From: CAZJJZ01 sp964546505
Lineage (GTDB): Bacteria > Patescibacteriota > Gracilibacteria > UBA1369
NCBI GenBank assembly: GCA_964546505.1
Contig: CAZJJZ010000002.1
Coordinates: 1 to 64,000, forward strand
Direction: 5' to 3'
Length of the DNA: 64,000 bases
The notes under the pieces were generated by a model. That model was given only the letters and a program-made list of their open reading frames with translations. It searched no databases and was not told the DNA's origin. Within the stretch, counting starts at the first letter, position 1, and each line of letters begins with the position of its first letter. The position numbers and the translations under genes are program-made. Shown one piece after another: positions 43,119 through 52,500 of this stretch.

Positions 43119-44018
43119 TTGAAAACTACTCACTTGGTTAGTAAAATAAAATTACAAATAGTCAAAAGAAAGGTTGTTTGGCGAGGAGCTGTGGTGATTT
43201 TCAGTTTATTGTTGTTGGGCGGGAAAGTGGCTGCCCAAAGCAGTTCGGCTAATTATCAAGCGGTCGATTTTTTGAATCCGGTGAGTGGTGTAGTAAATTC
43301 TGCTAATTATCAATCTGGAGGAAGCACGGACTTTTATGGTGGGGTAGCAAAGAGTGCAAATTATGTTGAATGTACCGGTGATTATCCGGTGATTCATGGT
43401 TGTACAACTGTAACCCCGCCCCCACCTCCACCACCACCCCCTCCACCGCCGACCTACACGGGTGGGGGAGGTGGTAGCGGAGGGATTTATTGGCCCCCGG
43501 GGGATACTCCCGATAATCCCGAACCACCAGAAATACCAATAGAAAAACCAATAGAGAAGCCTATTGATGAACCTACGAAACCCCTAGAACCTCAGCCACC
43601 AGAACCACCTAAGCCTCAATTGCCAGAAAATCCAGCGCCCTTACCGGAAGCTGTGTCGCCTCCTAGACCTGCCGCCCCGGAGATTGTTGAGCCGGTGCGT
43701 TTGCCCCAGGAAGAAAAATTGGTGAAAATTTCACCAGCTGTAGTGTTGGATGTGAAGCCAAAACTTACCGAAATCGCCTGTGCAGAAAAGTCTTGTGTAG
43801 AATTGCAATTGCGGGCGGCTGCAGAGCGTTTGAGTGAAGAATATGCGGTTGAAAGCAGTTGTCCAATTTATATCTTTGGCGGATTCAGATTGACGGTGGA
43901 GTGTGAACGGATTAATGATTTGCTATTCGCCACAACCGCTTTGTGCGGAATTTTTGTCATTAATAGCTATTATGTTTATCGCTGGAGAAGGTGGCGTAGA
44001 TTTGCCAAAAAAGCTTGA
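43119..44018 (+). CDS. Proline-rich surface protein with SANY repeats and a C-terminal anchor
   Basis: A 299-residue protein starting at TTG 43119; no better start is seen. A signal segment (about 18-40, ending KVAAQSS) is followed by three SANY motifs (near 48, 61 and 79), a pattern common in secreted Patescibacteria proteins. A run of 12 prolines and a Gly-rich stretch come next, then a Pro/Glu repeat region (about 130-195). The folded C-terminal part has cysteines that could pair (IACAEKSCVE, ESSCPIY, VECERI). It ends in a membrane helix (about 265-285) and a basic tail RWRRWRRFAKKA. It is probably a wall-spanning surface protein; function is unknown. Confidence 0.75.
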   Translation: MKTTHLVSKIKLQIVKRKVVWRGAVVIFSLLLLGGKVAAQSSSANYQAVDFLNPVSGVVNSANYQSGGSTDFYGGVAKSANYVECTGDYPVIHGCTTVTPPPPPPPPPPPPTYTGGGGGSGGIYWPPGDTPDNPEPPEIPIEKPIEKPIDEPTKPLEPQPPEPPKPQLPENPAPLPEAVSPPRPAAPEIVEPVRLPQEEKLVKISPAVVLDVKPKLTEIACAEKSCVELQLRAAAERLSEEYAVESSCPIYIFGGFRLTVECERINDLLFATTALCGIFVINSYYVYRWRRWRRFAKKA

Positions 44019-44092
44019 GGATGAAATCGTGTTAGATTGCTAGGAGAGAATTGCTATTTTGATGGCTGCTTGAAATTGCAGCAGTTGTTTTA

Positions 44093-44125
44093 AAAAAGCC
44101 CTTGTTTGATTACCAAGGGCTTTTT
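44093..44125. terminator. Bidirectional terminator between the surface protein gene and rpsG
   Basis: A perfect 12-bp stem AAAAAGCCCTTG / CAAGGGCTTTTT (44093-44104, 44114-44125) with a 9-nt loop. A and T flanks let it work for both convergent transcripts. Confidence 0.92.
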
Positions 44126-44139
44126 CTGTGGTGTAAAAT

Positions 44140-44595
44140 TTAGTATTTGGCGTAGTGAGCAAAAGCTTTGTTCGCTTGTGCCATTTTTACTACATCATCA
44201 CGCTTTTTGATGGCGGCACCTTCGTTATTAGAAGCTAGAATTAATTCGTCAGCCAATTTTTTGGACATTGGCGCGTTTCTTTTTGCACGTGTAGTACCAA
44301 GTAACCATCTGATGGAAAGAGTTAATTGTCGATCAGGTTTTACTTCCACCGGAATTTGGTAGACGGCACCACCGATTCTCTTGGCCTTAACTTCTAAGGT
44401 TGGCTTGATATTGTCGATTGCTTTTTGGAAAATCTTTGCAGGTTCACCAATATTCTTGGTGGCGATGATTTCCATAGCTTCACGGAAGATTTTTTCCGCT
44501 AGGCTTTTTTTGCCTCTCTTCATAATGCAATTAATGAACTTTTCTTGAAGAGGGTTGGAGTAAGCTGGAATATGATTGATTCTTTTCTGTGCCAT
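44140..44595 (-). CDS. rpsG: 30S ribosomal protein S7
   Basis: A 151-residue protein with IMKRGKKSLAEKIFREAM, PTLEVKAKRIGGAVYQIPVE and the ARGN-like LADELILASNNEGAAIKKRDD helix that contacts E-site tRNA. It follows rpsL by 27 bp. In most bacteria fusA comes next; here the unit ends at a terminator. Confidence 0.97.
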   Translation of the reverse strand: MAQKRINHIPAYSNPLQEKFINCIMKRGKKSLAEKIFREAMEIIATKNIGEPAKIFQKAIDNIKPTLEVKAKRIGGAVYQIPVEVKPDRQLTLSIRWLLGTTRAKRNAPMSKKLADELILASNNEGAAIKKRDDVVKMAQANKAFAHYAKY

Positions 44596-44622
44596 TGCTG
44601 GGTTTGGTAATTACGGAATAAA

Positions 44623-45048
44623 TTATTTTTTAGCTGCGTCTTTTGGTCTCTTTGCTCCATAAAGTGAGCGACCCTGTTTGCGATTAGCAACACCTTGTGT
44701 ATCCAAGTTGCCACGGACTATATGATAACGAACACCCGGCAAATCCTTTACTCTTCCGCCTCTAATCAATACTACGCTGTGTTCCTGTAAGTTGTGTCCT
44801 TCGCCAGGAATATAGGCGTTTACCTCGATACCATTAGTTAATCTAACCTTAGCAAATTTGCGTAATGCGGAGTTAGGTTTTTTAGGAGTCATGGTACCTA
44901 CTTTAATACAGACACCTCTTTTTTGAGGACTGCGATTGTTGGTAGAACGATTTTTGAGCGTGTTTAGTCCAAATTGCAGTGCTGGTGATTTACTTTTTCT
45001 GACCTTATCTCTGCGAGATTTGCGGACTAATTGATTGATGGTTGGCAT
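44623..45048 (-). CDS. rpsL: 30S ribosomal protein S12
   Basis: A 141-residue protein. The decoding loops TPKKPNSALRKFAKVRL and GRVKDLPGVRYHIVRGNLD carry the lysines (K43/K88 region) where streptomycin resistance arises in other bacteria; both are wild-type in form. It starts 83 bp after rpoC. Confidence 0.97.
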   Translation of the reverse strand: MPTINQLVRKSRRDKVRKSKSPALQFGLNTLKNRSTNNRSPQKRGVCIKVGTMTPKKPNSALRKFAKVRLTNGIEVNAYIPGEGHNLQEHSVVLIRGGRVKDLPGVRYHIVRGNLDTQGVANRKQGRSLYGAKRPKDAAKK

Positions 45049-45131
45049 CTGTTACAAAGAGTTACATTAATAAATTTCTTGCTTGAGGCTTGCTAAATGT
45101 ACACAAGGTCATCTGATTTCGCAAGTGAATT

Positions 45132-48100
45132 TTAGATGACTGGAAATTTTCGAGCGGGGTTAAAATCAGTGACTTTATTTGTGAAGATAACTTCTTCCGG
45201 AATGTCTGGATTGAGTTTGGCGAATTTGCGACGGAAAGTTTCACCTGCCGGAATTAATTTACCAATGATNNNNNNNNNNNNNNNNNNNNNNNNNNNNNNN
45301 NNNNNNNNNNNNNNNNNNNNNNNNNNNNNNNNNNNNNNNNNNNNNNNNNCTTGGAAAGACGCGGCAGAAAGCCAACTATCTGTGTATAATGAAATTCTGG
45401 TCAAACCTAACAGCAAACGTTCGAAAGTGGCTTTGCGTTTACCTTCTTCTTTCAGTTTTTGATTGTGATATTCGACATCCAAGATATCAGCAATTTCACC
45501 TGGTAAATAATTGCTGTCTCCAGACTCAATGCTTCTGACTTTGGAAAGCATTTGACGTGCAATAATTTCACTATGTTTATNNNNNNNNNNNNNNNNNNNN
45601 NNNNNNNNNNNNNNNNNNNNNNNNNNNNNNNNNNNNNAACGATATATTTTTTTTTTTTTTTTACGCTAGTCAAAGCCATCAATTCTTTGAGGTTCAAGTG
45701 TCCTGTGGTTAGTGCTTGGCCTTTGACTACTTTTTGACCATTTTTCACTGTCACAATTTTTCCGACAGGAATTTTATATATCTTCTCGATATGGTCTTGA
45801 GAACGAATGGTAATGACATTGCCATCCACTTCAATTACCTGTCCATTAAAGTCAGAACGAAGGTGAGATTTATTGGAGTCTGCACGGGCTATGATTTCTT
45901 TTTCTTGAACTAGGTCTCCTTTTTTAACAATAATTTCCATCTCTTCCGTAGCCAAATAATTTTTTTCTACGGGTTCGTCACTTCGAATGGTGATTTCTAC
46001 TTGTTGACCTTTTTGGTTGATTTCCACATCGCCGTTGAGGTCAGACATAATGGCAGGGGATTTGGGGGCGCGGGCTTCAAAAAGTTCTTCTACACGGGTT
46101 AAACCTTGTGTAATATCACCTTCACCGGCAACACCACCCTGGTGGAATGTACGCATAGTCAATTGTGTTCCTGGTTCACCAATTGATTGCGCGGCAATGA
46201 TACCAGCAGCTGTTCCGATTTCTACTTTGCGATTGGTTCCTAAGTCACGACCATAACATTTGATACAAATTCCACCAATGGTTTTGCAGGTCATTACAGA
46301 ACGCACCGCAACTTCATTGATTTTGTGTTTTTCAATTTGTTTAATCAACTCCCAATCTATTTCCTGATCTTGAGCACCAATAATTTCACCGGTTTCAGGA
46401 TTGACTAAAGGTTGCGCAAGTGTTCGGCCAAAAATACGATTTTCAATTTTTTCACCGATTTTATTACTTTCTTCTCTGGAAACAATGTGTGAATCTGTTG
46501 AACCACAATCTAATTCTTTAATAATGATGTCTTGTACTGAATCTACCAGACGACGAGTCAAGTGTCCGGCTTCAGCTGTTTTAAGAGCTGTATCGGATTT
46601 ACCTTTACGTCCACCGTGTGTGGCAATGAAGAATTCCAAAATTGTAAAACCTTCTTTCAGGGATGATTTAATTGGTAATTCAATGGTTTTACCAGAAGGA
46701 TTGGCTACATTTCCTTTCATACCGCAAAGCTGGGTGATCTGGCTCCAATTACCTCTCGCGCCAGAATTTACCATGTAATGAAGATCATTTTCATCGTGGA
46801 AATTGGCAATCATCGATTTGGAAATTTCATTCTTAGCTTTAAACCAAATCTTGATGGTATGATTGTATCTTTCTGTATCGGTAATCAATCCATTGAGGTA
46901 AAGATTGCTGATTTTTTTTACTTCCAGAGAAGCTTCATCGATAATCGATTCTTTGTTGTTAGGTAAAATCATGTCGGCAGCACCGATGGAGAGACCGGAG
47001 TAAGTAGCGAATTGAAAACCGATTTTCTTGAGATCATCAACCATTACAGCAGTGGCATCTGAACCGGCCAAAGCAAAACAGTCATTAATCACATTGGCCA
47101 ATCCTTTCTTGTCTTGAGTTTTGTTGTAGAAAGGTAATGGTTCTGGCATGAAGCTGTTGAAGATGGCGCGTCCTAAAGTGGTTTCAATAATTTCACCCTT
47201 CCAGCGTAACTTGATCATTGCTTGGAGGTGCAGTACGTCTGATTGCCAGGCAATAATTGCTTCTTGTAAATTAGCAAATGCCATGCCTTCACCTTTTTTG
47301 CCAGCAGTATGTTTGGTGAGGTAATAGCAACCTAAAATCATATCTTGTTGTGGGGCTACGATAGGTTCACCGGCAGATGGTTTAAGTAAGTTTTTATTAG
47401 AAGCGATAAGGTTTCTGGCTTCTTCTTGGGCATGGCGAGAAAGTGGTACATGTACGGCCATTTGGTCGCCGTCAAAGTCGGCATTGAAAGCTGAACAGAC
47501 TAGGGGGTGAATTTGAATCGCTTTACCCTCAATTAGCACTGGTTGAAAGGCTTGAATTCCCAATCTATGTAAGGTTGGCGCACGGTTGAGTAGTACATAT
47601 CTTTCTCGTGTAACTTCTTCCAAAATATCCCAAACTTCTTTTTGATTGGCTTGAATTAGTTTCTCAGCACTTTTAATATTATGAGCGTGTCCATCACGAA
47701 TCAATCTGCCGATCACAAATGGCTTGAACAGTTCCATAGCCATTGATTTTGGTAATCCGCATTGATGTAGTTTGAGTTGTGGTCCAACCACGATTACAGA
47801 ACGACCGGAGTAGTCAACACGTTTACCCAAGAGGTTTTGACGGAAACGTCCTTGTTTACCTTTAAGCATGTCGGACAAGGATCGTAATTTGCGTTTATCA
47901 CCAGAGTTGAATACAGTTTTATTCTGACGTGCGCTGTTGTTTAGTAAAGTGTCTACGGCTTCTTGAAGCATTCTTTTTTCATTACGGCAAATTACTTCCG
48001 GAGCGCCAATGGACATCAGTCTCTTGAGACGATTATTTCTGTTGATGACTCTTCTGTATAAATCATTAAGGTCAGAAGCGGCAAAACGACCTCCATCCAA

Positions 48101-49045
48101 TTGTACCATTGGGCGTAGATCCGGTGGAATAACTGGTAAAACAGTCATTATCATCCATTCCGGTTTGATGCCGGCTTTGAGCAAGCTGCCGATGAATTTG
48201 ATTCTCTTGATCAATTTTTTCTGCTTTTGGCCGCTGGTTTTTTTGATTTCTTCTTCCAGGTCGGTTTGCAGTTTTTCCAAATCCAATCTTTCGATAATTC
48301 GACGAATCGCTTCAGCACCAATGCTGGCTTTAAAAATATGACCGTATTTGGTGGAAAGATCACGATACTCGATTTCAGAATAAGCCTTAGTAACGCGCAA
48401 GCCATCCAACATCTCTTTATTCTTTTGATTTTGAGTATCCAGTTCTGCTAGCTTTTTGGCATAGTCTTTTTCGATGGCGTCGATTTTTTTCTGGTCTTTT
48501 TGTGCGGCAGCAATTTCTTTGGCGCAATCTTCTTGGATCTTTTTGCGGAAATTTTTAAATTCGTTAAGTAGCTGATTACGGGTTTCTTCTTTGGCTTTTT
48601 CATCAATTTCGGTGATGATATAGGTAGCAAAGTAAACCACCTGTTCAATGGCTTTAATCGGCATATCCAAAAGTAGACCAATTCTGGAAGGAGTGGAGCG
48701 CAGGAACCAGATATGGGTTACAGGAACAGCTAATTTAATGTGAGCCATACGTACGCGACGAACAGAGGAGTGGGTTACTTCCACGCCACATTTTTCACAA
48801 ATTACACCTTTGTAACGGATTCTTTTGTACTTTCCGCAATAACATTCCCAGTTTTTGGTTGGTCCAAAAATCTTTTCACAAAAGAGACCGTCACGTTCCG
48901 GTTTTTGCGTGCGATAATTGATAGTTTCTGGTTTTTTGACTTCACCATAGGACCAAGAAAGGATGGCCTCTGGAGACGCAACTGAGACAGAAATGGTGTC
49001 AAAGTTGTCGTTATGCAGTCTTTTATCATTTTTTTCAAAGCTCAT
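45132..49045 (-). CDS. rpoC: DNA-directed RNA polymerase subunit beta', crossed by two gaps
   Basis: About 1300 residues. Zinc site 1 is CYCGKYKRIRYKGVICEKCG. The catalytic Mg motif is FNADFDGDQMAVH. Zinc site 2 uses DCGS and CKTIGGICIKC. The frame breaks at Ns 45581-45637 and 45270-45349, but the sequence beyond each gap (KHSEIIARQMLSKVRS, then IIGKLIPAGETFRRK) is the correct continuation of RpoC, so this is one gene ending at TAA 45132. A run of 16 A (minus strand, 45647-45662) encodes the Lys5 of SVKKKKKYIV. It is separated from rpoB by ssb. Confidence 0.95.
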
Positions 49046-49076
49046 GCGCTTGATTAGTTAAAGTTGATAATTGTGA

Positions 49077-49544
49077 TTAGATGCCCAAGTCGCTGTCGAT
49101 ACTAATATTGCTATTACTAGCCAGCGCCGGACTGGGGGAAATTTCCGGGTTTTCAAAACTGATAAGAGTGGTGCTTTCTTCTTCCGGTATATATTCTGCT
49201 TTACTGTTACTACTTCTACGATCCAACATGATTAAGTCTTGAATGACGATTTCGGTTTTGAATCGTTTTTGCCCTTCGGGAGTTTCCCAACTGCGAGTTT
49301 TTAAATAACCTTCTACGTAAACCAGTTTACTTTTTTTGAGGTGAGTGGAACAAATTTCTGCCAATCTGGCCCAGGATACCAAGTCGTGATATTCGGTAAG
49401 AGAGTGTTTTTGTCCGTCTTGGGATATCCACTCGCGATTGGTAGCGATGGAGAAGGTACATACTGCTTGTCCTCCTGGAGTTTGACGTATTTCTGGGTCG
49501 CGGGTTAAGTTGCCGATCAAGATTACTTTGTTAACACTTCTCAT
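49077..49544 (-). CDS. ssb: Single-stranded DNA-binding protein
   Basis: A 155-residue OB-fold protein: MRSVNKVILIGNLTRDPEIR, TFSIATNREW, then YVEGYLKTRSWETPEGQKRF. The disordered C-terminal part ends DSDLGI, where most SSB end DDDIPF, the tip that recruits repair proteins. It is placed between rpoB (23 bp) and rpoC (31 bp), on the same strand and presumably in the same transcript. Confidence 0.95.
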   Translation of the reverse strand: MRSVNKVILIGNLTRDPEIRQTPGGQAVCTFSIATNREWISQDGQKHSLTEYHDLVSWARLAEICSTHLKKSKLVYVEGYLKTRSWETPEGQKRFKTEIVIQDLIMLDRRSSNSKAEYIPEEESTTLISFENPEISPSPALASNSNISIDSDLGI

Positions 49545-49567
49545 AAAATTACTGGTTAGAGAATTGG

Positions 49568-52500
49568 TTATTCTTCATCATCGTAGGCTTTTTTGGGGAA
49601 ATCGGTTTGGCTAGGATCATCTTCCAAATCTAAGTCGGTTACTTCCTCGTCGTCAAAACCTTCGTCTTCTTTGAATTTGGAATTTACTTCCACAAATTCA
49701 TCCAATCCAGAATCGACTTCTTCAGTTTCCAATTGCTTCAATTCTTCATCTGGTACATCCTCGATTTGATCTAAATCAATATCGGCTTCCATTTGCGCGA
49801 AATCCTCTAAGTCGGCAGGATCACCTTCTTCTTTGATTTCCTTGATCTCAGTCTCTTCCGATTCGGTATCAGAAATTACTTCAATTCCTGGTACATGTTT
49901 TTCGACATCCTCTCCTTCAAAACTATCGTCTTCCATTGTCAATTTCTCGCTGATTTCTTTGACCAATTCTTCTTCACTGCGAGTTGCAGGTGCGGTTTCA
50001 TCTAATTCAGGATTGCCTTCATAAAATTCATCGGTTACTTCTTCTGCTGATTCGAATTTCACGGCCAAGCCCAGAGATTGTAATTCTTTGACTAAAACGT
50101 TGAAAGATTCTGGAGTTTTCGGTTTTTTGATGATTTCATCTTTAACGATAGCTTCGTAGGCTTTGGCTCTACCATAAACATCATCAGATTTAATGGTCAG
50201 CATTTCTTGTAAGGTATGTGCAGCACCATAAGCTTCCAAAGCCCACACTTCCATTTCTCCAAATCTTTGTCCTCCATGTTGAGCTTTACCACCGAGTGGT
50301 TGTTGAGTAACCAGAGAGTAAGGACCAACTGAACGAGCGTGAATTTTATCCTCAACCAAGTGGGATAATTTGAGCATGTAGGCAATACCTACTGTGGTAA
50401 GATGGTCGAATGGTTCGCCGGTGAATCCGTCAAATAACTGTACTTTTCCGGTTTCCGGCAAATTGGCCTCTTGTAATAGCTCAGTGATTTTTTCGGTTTT
50501 AATACCATTTAAAGCTGGTGTAGCAACGGTAAAATTGAGTGTTCCAGCGGCCCATCCAAGATGAGTTTCCAGAATTTGTCCGATATTCATACGGGAAGAA
50601 ACACCCAAGGGATTGAGGATGATGTCGATCGGAGTACCATCAGGTAAGAAAGGCATATTTTCTGCCGGTACAATAGTGGAAATAACACCTTTGTTTCCGT
50701 GTCTTCCAGCCATTTTGTCTCCCACAGAAATTTTTCTGGTTTGAGCAACATTCACTTTGATTTGCTGAATGACACCAGTTTGTAATTCATCTCCATTAGC
50801 GCGAGAGAAAATTTGTACTCCCACCACTTTACCTCCTTCACCACCGGGGAGGCGGAGGGAGGTGTCTTTCACATCTCTGGCTTTATCTCCAAAGATGGCA
50901 CGCAATAATCTTTCTTCTGCGGATAATTCAGTTTCTCCTTTTGGAGTGATTTTTCCAACGAGAATATCACCTTCACGGACAGTGGCTCCGATGCGTACAA
51001 TGCCATTTTCATCCAAATCTTTTAATCTTGCTTCTCCCACATTGGGAATATCACGTGTGATGATTTCCGGACCTAATTTGGTTTCACGGACATCAATGGT
51101 GAATGACTCAATATGAACTGAATCATACAAACCATCTTTTACTACTCTTTCAGAAATAATAATCGCATCTTCATAGTTGAAGCCTTGCCAAGAAAGATAA
51201 GCTACCAAGACGTTTTGACCGAGTGCTAACTCGCCGTTATCAATAGCTGGTCCGTCTGAAAGTACATCACCACGGCTAACTCTTTGGCCTTTTTTGACTT
51301 TTGCTCTTTGGTGAATACAAGTGGATTGATTTGATCTTTCGTAAGTGAGGAGATTGTAGGTGGCTTTGCGTCCATTATCGTAAATTACGACAACTTGTTG
51401 ACCATCAACATAAGCCACGGTACCGTCATCTTCCGCCAAGTGAACTTGACCAGAAGATTTTGCAACAATTTCTTCCATACCAGTACCGACAATCGGTGCT
51501 TTGGGAGAAATTAAGGATACTGCTTGACGTTGCATGTTTGAACCCATGGAGGCACGTGTATTATCATCGTGTTCCAAAAATGGAATCAAGGCAGTGGTTT
51601 CAGAAATAATCTGTTTAGGAGAAATGTCGATATGGGTGATGTTTTTGGCAGTGACCAATTCTGGTTCTCCTTCTTGACGGGCAGACACCATGTTATCAAC
51701 GATTTGGCCTTCTTGGTCCAATTGCGTATTAGCCTGAACAATTACCATATTTTCTTCTTCATCGGCAGCATAATAGCGTACATCTTCGGTCCAGTGTTTG
51801 AATACTGTTATTTCCTCGAAACCGAGTTTTTGCATTTCTTTAATGTGCTTGTCGGTAATTTTGGTTTCACGAGGCACAATTACTTTTCCAGTTTTGGGAT
51901 CGGTGACGTCTACACGAGCGGTTTTACCCAATAATTCTTGGGTATTATCCAGAGAAAGCGTATCGGCCATGCGGCGGTAAGGAGTTTCGATAAAACCATA
52001 TTTATTCACACGGGCATAAGTGGCTAAATGCACCACCAAACCAATGTTTGGACCTTCAGGCGTAGCAATCGGACAAATTCTGCCGTAGTGAGAAGGATGC
52101 ACGTCACGGACATCAAAGGAAGCACGTTCTCGGGAAAGACCACCCGGACCCATCGCAGAAAGACGGCGTTTGTGAGCCAATTCTGCCAATGGATTGGTTT
52201 GATCCATGAATTGTGAAAGTTGGGAGCTGGCAAAGAATTCACGTAATGCAGCGGTGATTGGTCGTGAGTTGATCAGTTGAGTTGGTGTTGCTGTTTCCAG
52301 ATCCATTACAGTCATACGATCTTTGGCAATACGATCGGTACGGAGAATACCCACACGGAATTTATTTTGAACCAATTCTCCTACAGCACGTACACGACGA
52401 TTGGAGAGATGATCAATATCATCGGGATGAGCCTTGCCGTTATTCAGTTTGATCAAATGTTTGATAATGTGGACTAAATCGGCAACCTGGAAGGTATGGA

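Noticed and set aside
45132..45638. Broken rpoC C-terminus
   Set aside because: Both frame changes fall in N runs and the sequence beyond each is the expected RpoC continuation.
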